Assembly: GCF_002419965.1 (NCBI RefSeq)
Contig: NZ_DIHC01000046.1
Location: 524 to 64,523 of the forward strand
DNA: 64,000 nt
Source of the DNA: Pseudomonas sp. UBA5706
GTDB taxonomy: Bacteria > Pseudomonadota > Gammaproteobacteria > Pseudomonadales > Pseudomonadaceae
Direction: 5' to 3'
This document shows positions 50,737 through 59,736 of the stretch, one piece after another (position 1 is the stretch's first letter; the number at the start of each line of letters is the position of its first letter). Both the position numbers and the translations under genes were made by a program. The notes beneath the pieces were generated by a model. That model ran no database searches and had not been told where the DNA came from. It was given only the letters and a program-made list of their open reading frames with translations.

Positions 50737-51381
50737 TCACCGTTCAGCCGAAGTCCCGCCCTGCCCAAAGGAGGAGGGCAGCAGCACGCCGTGGATCATC
50801 TTGGTGTGCAGCCCGACCGTCGCGGCCAGCGACGGGTTATGGCCGGGGCTGTGCCAGCTGCTGATTTCGTTGAGCATCGCCAGCATGCACGGCACCATCG
50901 TGCTGACCGGCACGCGGACGAAGCGCTCCTGCTCGATGCCTGCTTGCAGGATCGCAGCGAGTCGGCTGGCGATCTGGTCTCGCAGCGCCTGGATGTGACG
51001 CTGTTGATCGGCCGTCAGGCAACGAAATTCAAGACGCGCCAGCAGCCAGCGTTGCCGGTGTTCGGAGGTGAAGGTGACATGGTTTCGGATGAACGCACTC
51101 AGGGCCTTGAGTGGATCACTCACCACCAGGCGCTTGCCCGGCAGTGCCAGCAGCAACGCGTTTTCGTAGTGCTCGATTAACTCGAACAGCAGCGCATCCT
51201 TGCTCTCGATGTGGTTGTACAGCGAGCCGGCTTGCATGCCGACAGCCGCCGCCAGTTGACGGAGGCTCACCGAATGAAAACCCTGGTCGACGAACAGCTG
51301 CAGGGCGGTGGCGCGGATCTGTTCATGGGGTGAAGGTGGCGCATCGGTTTGCACGACGTCGAGCGCTGCGAGAGCCTGCAT
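50737..51381 (-). CDS. TetR/AcrR family transcriptional regulator
   Basis: A 214-residue regulator with an N-terminal helix-turn-helix (about 20-65: ATALQLFVDQGFHSVSLRQL, AAAVGMQAGSLYNHIESKDA) and a C-terminal ligand and dimerisation domain. The ribosome site GAGGTGAACCC supports ATG 51381 over an upstream in-frame ATG. It lies 76 bases after the indolepyruvate oxidoreductase-type gene on the same strand, separated by a 17-bp hairpin, and is the natural candidate regulator of the catabolic cluster. The ligand is unknown. Confidence 0.88.
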   Translation of the reverse strand: MQALAALDVVQTDAPPSPHEQIRATALQLFVDQGFHSVSLRQLAAAVGMQAGSLYNHIESKDALLFELIEHYENALLLALPGKRLVVSDPLKALSAFIRNHVTFTSEHRQRWLLARLEFRCLTADQQRHIQALRDQIASRLAAILQAGIEQERFVRVPVSTMVPCMLAMLNEISSWHSPGHNPSLAATVGLHTKMIHGVLLPSSFGQGGTSAER

Positions 51382-51411
51382 GGGTTCACCTCGAATAGAG
51401 AGCCGGAAATG

Positions 51412-51452
51412 GTCGCGCCAGGCAGCCTGTGTCATAGGCTGCCTGGCGCGAC
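51412..51452. other. 17-bp perfect hairpin between IOR and TetR genes
   Basis: GTCGCGCCAGGCAGCCT (51412-51428) pairs perfectly with 51436-51452, with a 7-base loop. No U-run follows on either strand. It begins 6 bases after the oxidoreductase stop codon on the minus strand and lies before the TetR start, so it could be a pause, processing or partial termination element. Confidence 0.75.
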
Positions 51453-51457
51453 ATGCC

Positions 51458-54400
51458 TTACAACTGCGTTACACGAATCCGCGCCGGTTGCACCTGGATC
51501 GCACCGCTGACCTCTTGGGGCGCGACTTTGCCATGCCATTGCTCCAGCAACCCGGCAAGACGCTGCCGTGCGTGGCTCAGGTAGCGCTCCCGTACGTGGC
51601 CATACCCGCGAACGGCATCGGGCAATTGGGCCAATGAAACGGCCAGTGCCAGGTTGTCGACGCTCAGTCGGCCCAAGACTTCGTCCAGCAAGGATTCGTA
51701 GTCGGCCAGCCACTGCAGATCGACCTTGCGCTCATGAGTACGACCGAACGGGTCGAGCCAGGTGTTGCGCAGGACCTTAAGACCAGCGAGCACCTTGAAC
51801 CCCTTCAGCATCCACGGCCCGTAGCTGCTCTTGCGCGGTGCCACCCCGGCGACAGCCTTGTGCAGAAGCGGTGGGGCCAGGTGAAAGCGCAGGCTGTACT
51901 CGCCTTCGAATCCGGCCTCGACCTTTTTCAGGAAATCGCCGTTGCTGTACAGGCGCGCTACCTCGTATTCGTCCTTGATCGCCAGAACCTTGAAATAATA
52001 GCGGGCAACGGCTTCGGTCAATGCTCCGGGTTGGCCTGCGAGGGCGGTTTCGGCCTTCATGAAACGCTCGACCCGCTCAAGATAGCGCTTCGCGTAAGCG
52101 GCATTCTGATAGTCGTTCAGGTACACCACACGTCGGGCGATGCGCTGCTCCAGCGTCTCGGCCAATTGGCGATCCGTGCCTTGAACCTTGAGTGCCTTGA
52201 GCCGGGCTTCCATGCGCGGTTTATCCACCGCCGCCCGACGGCCCCAGAGAAATGCCGTGCGGTTGAATGCCACTGCCGTGCCGTTGAGTTCGATGGCCTG
52301 CATCAGCGCCTGTTCACCCACCGGCAACCAGCCTTTCTGAAAGGCGAAGCCGAGCATGAAGGTGTTGGTGGCGATGGAGTCGCCCATCAAGGCCGTGGCC
52401 ATCTGGCTGGCATCGATGAACAGCGCCTGTTCGGGCCCCACAGCGTCACTGATCTGCTGTGACATTCCCCCCGTGCGGAATACCGGGTCGGGATGGCTGA
52501 GCAAATCGCCACTTTCTGCCTGCCTGGCGAAGCTGCGCACGAAGGCGCTGGTAATGCTTTGTTCGGAGTTGATCACCGCGTGGGTCACACCCTGGCGCAG
52601 CTTGACCAGTGTTTCGGCGTTGGCACTGACCACCAGATCGCAACCGAGCAACAGGTCGACTTCGCCCTCGGCAATGCGCGGCGCATACAGCTGTTCCTGA
52701 CGCTCGGCAATACGAATGTGCGACCACACTGCACCGCCTTTTTGCGCCATGCCGGCCATGTCCAGGTTCAGCACGCCTTTGCCTTCGATGAACGCCGCCA
52801 TGCCCAGCAAGGCACCGATGGTCACCACGCCGGTGCCGCCCACCCCGGTGACCAGAATGCTGTAGGGCTGGTCCAGCGCCAGGGGCTGCGGCTCAGGCAA
52901 ATCCCAGTGGTCTTCGGCGTTATCGGCCAACGCCGCCGGCTTGCGAGGTTTGCCGCCTTCCACGGTGACGAAACTTGGGCAGAAGCCTGACAGGCAGGTG
53001 AAGTCCTTGTTGCAGGACGATTGGTCGATTTCCCGCTTGCGACCGAACTCGGTCTCTACCGGCACCACCGACATGCAGTTGGACTGGCTGCTGCAATCGC
53101 CACAGCCTTCGCACACCGATTCGTTGATGACCACCCGGCGAGCCGGGTCGGCGAACTTGCCGCGCTTGCGCCGACGACGTTTTTCCGCGGCACAGGTCTG
53201 GTCATAGATCAGCGCCGACACATCGGCGTATTCGCGCAGCTGTTGCTGCACCTCTTCCATGTGTTCGCGGTGATAGACCGGTACGTCCGGCGCCAGGTCG
53301 GTGATGGCTTCATAGCGCTCCGGCTCGTCGGTGACCACGACAATGCGCTTCACCCCTTCGGCGGCCAGCTGACGGCTGATCTGCGCCACGCTCAGCGTGC
53401 CATCGACCGGCTGGCCTCCGGTCATCGCCACGGCGTCGTTGTAGAGAATCTTGTAGGTGATCGCGACCTTCGCCGCGACGGAGGCGCGAATGGCCAGCAA
53501 CCCGGAGTGGAAGTAGGTGCCGTCGCCCAGGTTGGCGAACACGTGTCGGGTCTGAGTGAAGGGCGCCTGACCGATCCACGCCACGCCTTCGCCGCCCATC
53601 TGGCTGAACGTCTGGGTTTGCGGATAGATCCAGGCGGCCATGTAATGACAGCCGATGCCGGCCAACGCGCGGCTGCCTTCGGGGACCTTGGTCGAGGTGT
53701 TGTGCGGGCAGCCGGAGCAGTAATGCGGTACCCGCTCCATCAGGTTGGCCGGCGCCGCGCAGGCTCCCAGCTGCGCGTCGAGCACGGCCAGGCGCACCTG
53801 CAGCGGGCCGCTCTGATGCACACGTAGAATGCGCCGGGCCAGCGCGCGGGCGATCTGCGCCGGGGTCAGCTCGCCCACGGCCGGCAGCAACCAACCGGTG
53901 TGCGGCAGGCTCCATTCGCCTTTGTCATCGAACTTGCCGACGATGCGCGGGCGCACGTCTTCGCGCCAGTTGTACAGCTCTTCCTTGAGCTGGTACTCCA
54001 GCAGGTGGCGTTTCTCTTCGACCACGATGATCTCTTCCAGCCCTTCGGCGAACTGCCGAACACCTTCGGCGTCCAGCGGCCAGATCATGCCCACCTTGTA
54101 GACCCGCAGGCCGATCTGCTGCGCCAGTTCGTCGTCAATCCCGAGCATCTTCAACGCCTGGCAGACGTCCAGATACGACTTGCCCGAGGTGATGATGCCG
54201 ATTCGGGCGCGAGCCGAGTCCTGTACCACCCGGTCGAGCTTGTTCGCCCGGGCGTAGGCCAGGGCGGCATACAGCTTGTGCTCGATGAGGCGTTTTTCCT
54301 GGGCCAGCGGCGGGTCCGGCCAGCGAATATTGAGGCCGCCTTCAGGCAATGGAATGTCGGGGATCACCGGCAGCGCGCGCTGCGGATCGAGATCGACGAT

Positions 54401-55027
54401 GGCCGCGCTTTCCACGGTATCGGCCACGGCCTTCATTGCGACCCAGCAGCCGGAGTAGCGCGACATGGCCCAGCCGTGCAGGCCGTAGTCGAGGTATTCC
54501 TGCACCCCCGACGGCGCCAGCACCGGAATCATCACCGCCTTGAAAATATGCTCGGTCTGGTGCGGCAGTGAGGAGCTGCGTGCGCCGTGGTCGTCACCGG
54601 CCACCACCAGGACCCCGCCGAATCGGGACGTGCCGGCGGCGTTGGCGTGGCGGAACACATCGCCGCAGCGGTCAACGCCTGGCCCCTTGCCGTACCACAT
54701 GCCGAACACGCCATCGTAGGTCGCGCCTTCGAACATGCTGACCTGTTGCGTGCCCCAGACCGAGGTCGCGGCCAGGTCTTCGTTGACGCCGGGATTGAAG
54801 ACCGTGTGATGCGCCTTGAGGTGGTCACGCGCTTTCCACAACGCTTGGTCGAAACCGCCCAGCGGCGAGCCTCGATAACCGGAGATGAACCCAGCGGTAT
54901 TCAGGCCGTTGGCGAGGTCGCGCTGGCGCTGCATCAAGGGCAGACGAACCAGCGCCTGCACGCCAGTGAGCAAGACTTTACCGGTGAGCTGGACATATTT
55001 GTCTTCCAGCGACGGGGTGGCGGACAT
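51458..55027 (-). CDS. Indolepyruvate:ferredoxin oxidoreductase-type fused enzyme
   Basis: A 1189-residue fused alpha/beta/gamma 2-oxoacid:ferredoxin oxidoreductase. Such enzymes decarboxylate aryl- or branched-chain 2-oxoacids to acyl-CoA using thiamine diphosphate, CoA and ferredoxin. Visible parts: N-terminal pyrimidine-binding domain; the TPP/Fe-S region with HYCSGCPHN and GIGCHYMAAWIYP near 440; a Cys-rich stretch near 636-690 (CEGCGDC then SGFCPSF) for a [4Fe-4S] cluster; and the gamma domain with VTGVGGTGVVTIGALLG near 722. The start at 55027 has GGAG upstream. It is fused and used by aerobes as well as anaerobes. The substrate here is unknown and may not be indolepyruvate. Confidence 0.9.
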   Translation of the reverse strand: MSATPSLEDKYVQLTGKVLLTGVQALVRLPLMQRQRDLANGLNTAGFISGYRGSPLGGFDQALWKARDHLKAHHTVFNPGVNEDLAATSVWGTQQVSMFEGATYDGVFGMWYGKGPGVDRCGDVFRHANAAGTSRFGGVLVVAGDDHGARSSSLPHQTEHIFKAVMIPVLAPSGVQEYLDYGLHGWAMSRYSGCWVAMKAVADTVESAAIVDLDPQRALPVIPDIPLPEGGLNIRWPDPPLAQEKRLIEHKLYAALAYARANKLDRVVQDSARARIGIITSGKSYLDVCQALKMLGIDDELAQQIGLRVYKVGMIWPLDAEGVRQFAEGLEEIIVVEEKRHLLEYQLKEELYNWREDVRPRIVGKFDDKGEWSLPHTGWLLPAVGELTPAQIARALARRILRVHQSGPLQVRLAVLDAQLGACAAPANLMERVPHYCSGCPHNTSTKVPEGSRALAGIGCHYMAAWIYPQTQTFSQMGGEGVAWIGQAPFTQTRHVFANLGDGTYFHSGLLAIRASVAAKVAITYKILYNDAVAMTGGQPVDGTLSVAQISRQLAAEGVKRIVVVTDEPERYEAITDLAPDVPVYHREHMEEVQQQLREYADVSALIYDQTCAAEKRRRRKRGKFADPARRVVINESVCEGCGDCSSQSNCMSVVPVETEFGRKREIDQSSCNKDFTCLSGFCPSFVTVEGGKPRKPAALADNAEDHWDLPEPQPLALDQPYSILVTGVGGTGVVTIGALLGMAAFIEGKGVLNLDMAGMAQKGGAVWSHIRIAERQEQLYAPRIAEGEVDLLLGCDLVVSANAETLVKLRQGVTHAVINSEQSITSAFVRSFARQAESGDLLSHPDPVFRTGGMSQQISDAVGPEQALFIDASQMATALMGDSIATNTFMLGFAFQKGWLPVGEQALMQAIELNGTAVAFNRTAFLWGRRAAVDKPRMEARLKALKVQGTDRQLAETLEQRIARRVVYLNDYQNAAYAKRYLERVERFMKAETALAGQPGALTEAVARYYFKVLAIKDEYEVARLYSNGDFLKKVEAGFEGEYSLRFHLAPPLLHKAVAGVAPRKSSYGPWMLKGFKVLAGLKVLRNTWLDPFGRTHERKVDLQWLADYESLLDEVLGRLSVDNLALAVSLAQLPDAVRGYGHVRERYLSHARQRLAGLLEQWHGKVAPQEVSGAIQVQPARIRVTQL

Positions 55028-55345
55028 GGCGGGTTCTCCAGGCGTGTTGTATGCGCGCCTGAGCGATGACACCCGGCGCTGCTGTTATGCCGCCGAGTCT
55101 AGGGAGGCACCTGCGCATCGTAAAATCACAAATTACGCAGGGTGGTATTGGCAAAACAGATACCTGGCCGTGGCGGTCGGCAAGCGTCGGTATTTCATCG
55201 ATAGCACCCGGTAGTTGAGCGATAGCCTCATGCGTTGTCAGCCCTTGGGATGTGCCGTCTACTGCATAGCGTCATCCAGCGCCATGAGCGCTTGAGCTGG
55301 CAGTCGGCACACAATAAAAACAATCGGCATGACGGAGGTCGCACG
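55028..55345. other. Divergent promoter region of the catabolic cluster
   Basis: About 318 bases with no gene separate the minus-strand oxidoreductase from the plus-strand DUF1302 operon. Both should be driven from here. Apart from the CGTAA/TTACG repeat at 55118-55136, no clear -35/-10 pair or regulator site stands out. Confidence 0.5.
55118..55136. promoter_or_regulatory. Candidate operator in divergent promoter region
   Basis: CGTAA (55118-55122) and TTACG (55132-55136) form an inverted repeat with a 9-base spacer, flanked by CTG and CAG at 55110-55112 and 55137-55139. It lies in the only intergenic region shared by the oxidoreductase and DUF1302 genes, where a TetR-type operator would be expected. 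Evidence is by eye only. Confidence 0.3.
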
Positions 55346-57007
55346 ATGCGAGAGTCCACGAGGGAGAAGTTCAACGAGGCGCTGTGCCTGGCGACCCTGT
55401 TGATCATCGCAGGTGAGTCCCAGGCCGCCGAGTACGACTTGGGCAACCCGGACTACAACCTGCGCTGGGACAACACCTTGCGTTACAACATTGGCGTACG
55501 GGCCAAGGATCAGGACCATGCGCTGGCCCGCAATGCCACCTATGACGAATCCGACTCCAAGTTCGACCGTGGCGATGTGGTGACCAATCGCGTGGACCTG
55601 ATGAGCGAGCTGGAGCTGACCTACAAGCAGTACCAGGGCTTTCGCATCAGCGGTTCGGCCTGGTACGACCAGGCCTACGCCGACACCGACGACGAAACCG
55701 CCAGCGGCAACGTCTACTATGCTGGCGCACCCGCCGGCCCCAGTACGCCGAGCTATCGCGATGGTCATTACTCCAGCCAGACCCGGCGTTATCACCGGGG
55801 TTTCAGCGGTGAGTTGCTGGACGCTTTCGCCTTTACCCGTTTCGAACTGGGTGAAATACCGGTCAGCCTGCGCGCCGGTCGTCACACCGTGTATTGGGGC
55901 AACGGCCTGCTGATCGCCGGTCACGCCATGTCCTACTCACAGGCGCCCATCGACGGTCGCAAGGCCCTGGCCAATCCCGGCACCGAAACCCGGGAAATTT
56001 TCCTGCCGCTGACCCAGGTCTCGGCTCAGGCGCAGGTCACCGACAAGCTGTCGTTGGCGGCGCAGTATTTCCTGGAGTGGGACACCACCCGGGCGCCGGA
56101 AGGTGGCACCTACCTGGCGGCGGCCGACGTGGCGCTGCAGGGGCCGAACCAACTGCCGGTCGCCCCCGGTTATGCCTATCCCATCGTTGACCCCAAGACC
56201 CCGAAAAACGCCGGTAACTGGGGGGTGATGGCCACCTACAGCCTGGACTTCATGCACTCGGACCTGTCGCTGGCTTACCGCCAGTTCGATGATTACAACC
56301 CGTGGGGCCTGCAGGTCGGTTCCAATTTCGCTCGCTACGTGTACGCCGAGAACGTACGGCAATACAGCCTGGGTTGGTCGGCGGGCCCGGTGATGGGCGG
56401 GGCGTCGGTGGGCGTGGACGTGTCGTACCGGCAGAACGCCGCACTGCTGTCCAGCCGCTTCGGCCTGGACGATGATCAGGGCGCCCGTGGCGACACCTGG
56501 CACGTGGTCGCCAACAGTCTGTGGCTGTTGCCGCAGACGCGGTTTTTCGACACCGGGAATCTGATTACGGAAGTCGCCTACAGCCACTTGCAGCAGGTCA
56601 CCAAGAACGCCGACCAGTTTCGCGGTGAAGGCTACGGCGGCTGCGTCGGCCAGAACAAGAACTGGGGCTGTGCGACACGCAACTACGTCGGCATGGCCGT
56701 CAACTTCACGCCGCAGTGGCTGGGGGTGTTTCCCGGCTGGAACCTCTCGGCGCCGATCAGTGTGGACTACGGCCTCTCCGGCAATGCCGCTACCGGCGGC
56801 GGGGCGCAGGGCAAATACAGCTACAAGGTCGGGATCAAGGGCGTGCTGGATGAGCGCTACGAAGTCACCCTGGCCTACATCGGCTACGGCAGCGACACCA
56901 TCAAACGCAATGTTCCCGGTGTCGGCAATACGGTGGTCGGGGGCCGTGGCGATGTCGGGCTGACCGACCGCGACTGGGTATCGCTGACCCTGAGCACCGC
57001 TTTCTGA
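55346..57007 (+). CDS. DUF1302 family outer-membrane protein
   Basis: A 553-residue exported protein with a signal peptide of about 27 residues (ending ESQAAEYD). The mature part is rich in alternating aromatic and polar residues and Asn-Tyr strands, such as RWDNTLRYNIGVR and FRISGSAWYDQAYAD, and reads as a porin-like beta-barrel ending in Phe (LSTAF). DUF1302 proteins are paired with DUF1329 genes in hydrocarbon and sterol degradation clusters, and uptake of a hydrophobic compound is the usual proposal. The start at 55346 has GGAGG 8 bases upstream. It is first in a run of cotranscribed genes. The substrate is unknown. Confidence 0.87.
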   Translation: MRESTREKFNEALCLATLLIIAGESQAAEYDLGNPDYNLRWDNTLRYNIGVRAKDQDHALARNATYDESDSKFDRGDVVTNRVDLMSELELTYKQYQGFRISGSAWYDQAYADTDDETASGNVYYAGAPAGPSTPSYRDGHYSSQTRRYHRGFSGELLDAFAFTRFELGEIPVSLRAGRHTVYWGNGLLIAGHAMSYSQAPIDGRKALANPGTETREIFLPLTQVSAQAQVTDKLSLAAQYFLEWDTTRAPEGGTYLAAADVALQGPNQLPVAPGYAYPIVDPKTPKNAGNWGVMATYSLDFMHSDLSLAYRQFDDYNPWGLQVGSNFARYVYAENVRQYSLGWSAGPVMGGASVGVDVSYRQNAALLSSRFGLDDDQGARGDTWHVVANSLWLLPQTRFFDTGNLITEVAYSHLQQVTKNADQFRGEGYGGCVGQNKNWGCATRNYVGMAVNFTPQWLGVFPGWNLSAPISVDYGLSGNAATGGGAQGKYSYKVGIKGVLDERYEVTLAYIGYGSDTIKRNVPGVGNTVVGGRGDVGLTDRDWVSLTLSTAF

Positions 57008-57046
57008 CCCTTGTTCCCTCTGTCAAAACACTCACGGGAGATTTCC

Positions 57047-58405
57047 ATGATGTCGATCCGCAACGGCTTGCTGGCGGGGGTACTGACACCTCTGCTTATC
57101 GCCCCCTGTTTCGCCGACCCCTCCAGTACTGCATCCGACCTCGGCCATCGGTTGACCCGCTTTGGCGCGACCGCCGCAGGCAATGCGGCAGGCACCATCC
57201 CGGCCTACGACGGCGGCCTCAAAGTACCGGCGGGCATGGTGCCCGGCGACGGCAACTGGCCCAATCCCTTTGCCAATGAAAAGCCCAGGTTGCGCATCAC
57301 CGCCGCTAACGCCGATCAGTACGCCGACCAGCTCGGCGCCGGGCAGATGCAGTTGCTCAAACGCAACCCGTCCACTTACTACCTGGAGGTTTACCCGACC
57401 CACCGCACTGCGGCCTACCCGGAAAACTTCCTCGCCGCGACCCAGCGCAACGCTAGTAACCCTGAATGCAAGACGTTGAACGGCGGCCTGTCGATGGCCG
57501 AGGCCTGCCGTGGCGGTCTGCCGTTTCCGTTGCCCAAGGACGGCATGCAGGTGATGTGGAATTACCTGCTCAATTATCAGGGCGTCAACGGCTGGGACTG
57601 GAATCACAGTGCCTGGGTGGTGAATCAGGGCCGGCCGACCCTGACCAATACCAACCGCTCCACGGGCGAAAAACCCTTTTATCAAGTCGACGTTCCGGCG
57701 CGGGATCCCAAGATCGGCACGCGTATCTGGTCGCGGACCATCGCTCCGGCGCGCAACGCAGGGCAGGCATCCGGCTATTGGGACTACCTCGATCCGGTGG
57801 CCGAAGACCGCTACGCCTGGAGCTATTCCACAGGCCAGCGTCGGGTGCGCAAGGCCCCCGAGTTTGCCTACGACACGCCCAACTCGGCGTTTGGCGGGGT
57901 GGCGTTCTATGACGAGATCTTCCTGTTTTCCGGAAAGATGGATCGCTTCGACTGGAAACTGCTGGGCACCAAGGAAATGTTCATTCCCTACAGTAACTAC
58001 GACCTGAAGTGGAAATGCGACATGGACACCAAACTGATGCCCAAACACATCAATCCGGCCTGCGAGCGCTGGGAGTTGCATCGCGTCTGGGTGGTCGAGG
58101 CCACGCGCAAGGACGGCGTGCGCCATGCGCAGAAGAAACGCCGCTACTACATCGACGAAGACACCTTCGGTGCGGCGCTCTACGACGCCTGGGATGACAG
58201 CGGCGAGCTGTTCCGCACAGGGTCGCAATACAACATTCAGGCCTACGGCATCCCCAACGCTCCACAGGAGGATTCGTATTCGCTGTACGACTTTACGCGT
58301 GATCAGTACGGCATGTTCGGCAACGGCCCGACCCACTATCGCCAGGAACCGGTGGCCGAGCGCGAGGCCAATCCGCAAACCATCGCAGGCGGTGCGACCC
58401 GTTGA
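57047..58405 (+). CDS. DUF1329 family exported protein
   Basis: A 452-residue periplasmic protein with a signal peptide (about 1-22, ending CFADP) followed by the conserved N-terminal motif GTIPAYDGGL near residues 48-57. DUF1329 proteins have a LolA/LolB-like fold that carries lipid-like molecules, and nearly always sit beside a DUF1302 gene, as here (39 bases apart). Two features fit a hydrophobic-substrate carrier, both inference. Adjacent ATG codons at the start share GGGAGA upstream. Confidence 0.87.
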   Translation: MMSIRNGLLAGVLTPLLIAPCFADPSSTASDLGHRLTRFGATAAGNAAGTIPAYDGGLKVPAGMVPGDGNWPNPFANEKPRLRITAANADQYADQLGAGQMQLLKRNPSTYYLEVYPTHRTAAYPENFLAATQRNASNPECKTLNGGLSMAEACRGGLPFPLPKDGMQVMWNYLLNYQGVNGWDWNHSAWVVNQGRPTLTNTNRSTGEKPFYQVDVPARDPKIGTRIWSRTIAPARNAGQASGYWDYLDPVAEDRYAWSYSTGQRRVRKAPEFAYDTPNSAFGGVAFYDEIFLFSGKMDRFDWKLLGTKEMFIPYSNYDLKWKCDMDTKLMPKHINPACERWELHRVWVVEATRKDGVRHAQKKRRYYIDEDTFGAALYDAWDDSGELFRTGSQYNIQAYGIPNAPQEDSYSLYDFTRDQYGMFGNGPTHYRQEPVAEREANPQTIAGGATR

Positions 58406-58425
58406 ACGGACAGAGGAGTCAGAGC

Positions 58426-59223
58426 ATGAATCGTCTTCAAGGAAAGGTCGCAGTGATCACCGGCGCTGGCAGCGGCATCGGCAAGGCCTCTGCGCAATTG
58501 TTCGCGGCGCAGGGCGCACGGGTGCTGGTGACAGACCTGTTTTCCCATAGCGCCCAAGCCGTGGCGCAATCGATCAACGAGGCCGGTGGCCAGGCGCACT
58601 GGCTGCAGGTGGATGTGGGTGAGGAATGCCAGCTCAAGGCGATGGTCGACGCCGCAATCGAGCACTTCGGGCGCCTGGACGTGCTGTACAACAACGCCGT
58701 AAGCAAGAACCCGCAAACCGCCCGCGATGTGGATTTCATCGACTTCAACGAGGCGCTGTTCCACACCAACATGCGGGTCAATGTGCTCGGTGGGGTGCTG
58801 GCCTGCAAGTGGGCATTGCCGTTCATGCTGGAGCAGGGCAGCGGCTCGATCATCTTCACCTCGTCCACCAGTTCCATTGCCGGTGAGGTGGCGCAGTTCA
58901 GCTACGGCGCCTCCAAGGCGGCGGTGAACTGGTACGTGCAGACCATCGCCGCCACCTTCGGTAAACGCGGCATTCGCTGCAACGGCATTTTGCCGGGGGT
59001 GATCCGCACGCCTGCGCTGCAGGGCTGGGCCAATGAGGCCATGACCCAGGCCTTTCTCGACATTCAGAACGTCCCGCGCCTGGGCGAGCCGGACGACATC
59101 GCACAGATGGCGCTGTTTCTCGCCAGCGACGAGTCAACCTACATCAACGGTGCGCTGATGCGGGTGGACGGTGGCATGAGCTGCGCCACGCCGATGGTAC
59201 CGGTGGTGCGCGCGCTGCTGTGA
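58426..59223 (+). CDS. Short-chain dehydrogenase/reductase
   Basis: A 265-residue classical SDR that oxidises or reduces an alcohol/ketone with NAD(H) or NADP(H). The cofactor motif TGAGSGIG is at residues 13-20; the Asp in TDLF near 39 suggests NAD preference. The NNAG motif is altered to NNAV. Catalytic Ser is in FTSSTSS and the Tyr-x3-Lys is in YGASKAAV. The C-terminal ILPGVIRTP and DESTYINGALMRVDGG loops are typical. The ribosome site GAGGAG is good. It follows DUF1329 by 20 bases in the same operon. Confidence 0.9.
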   Translation: MNRLQGKVAVITGAGSGIGKASAQLFAAQGARVLVTDLFSHSAQAVAQSINEAGGQAHWLQVDVGEECQLKAMVDAAIEHFGRLDVLYNNAVSKNPQTARDVDFIDFNEALFHTNMRVNVLGGVLACKWALPFMLEQGSGSIIFTSSTSSIAGEVAQFSYGASKAAVNWYVQTIAATFGKRGIRCNGILPGVIRTPALQGWANEAMTQAFLDIQNVPRLGEPDDIAQMALFLASDESTYINGALMRVDGGMSCATPMVPVVRALL

Positions 59224-59273
59224 GCAGCGGATAAGCATTCATTCAACACGACTTCATTAAGAGGGCTTCGATC

Positions 59274-59708
59274 ATGGGATTGAAACAGGAACAGCGCGTC
59301 CGCGAATTCTGTCAGGCGTGGGGCGACGGTACGGCGGGCTCACGGCCTGCGGTGGAGCAAATTCTTGCGATGCTCAGCGAGGACGCGGTCTGGCAGTTGT
59401 GGGTGCCGGGCGGTCCGGTGATTCGCGGTCGCGAAGCGCTGCGTCAGGAGATCCTGAGGCAGATGAGTTACGTGACCCACAACCTGTGTACGATCAAACA
59501 CATTGTCTCCTCCGACAGCATCGTCATGACCGAGCGTGATGACTATGCGGTGTCAGGCGGCAGGCCGATGCCGCACTCGATGGTCGCGGTGTTCGAACTC
59601 GATGCGCAAGGTTTGATCTGCGCCTGGCGCGAATACCTCGACACCGCAGACCTTGCACAAAAGAAAGGCGTGCCGCTGGAGCACGTCGGCGGACCTGCGC
59701 TGGCCTGA
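59274..59708 (+). CDS. NTF2-like / limonene-epoxide hydrolase-like protein
   Basis: A 144-residue cystatin-like alpha+beta protein. The pattern TERDDY followed by AWREYLDTADL is close to the active-site Arg-x-Asp and WRDYFD segments of limonene-1,2-epoxide hydrolase, but the second catalytic Asp is replaced by Glu (WREY). It could therefore be an epoxide hydrolase, a ketosteroid-isomerase-like enzyme or a binding protein. The placement between an SDR and an APH-fold protein suggests an enzyme of one pathway. The start has GAGGG upstream. Family fold is likely; the reaction is uncertain. Confidence 0.7.
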   Translation: MGLKQEQRVREFCQAWGDGTAGSRPAVEQILAMLSEDAVWQLWVPGGPVIRGREALRQEILRQMSYVTHNLCTIKHIVSSDSIVMTERDDYAVSGGRPMPHSMVAVFELDAQGLICAWREYLDTADLAQKKGVPLEHVGGPALA

Positions 59709-59736
59709 GCACCGACTGGACACTGGAGGAAAGCAC

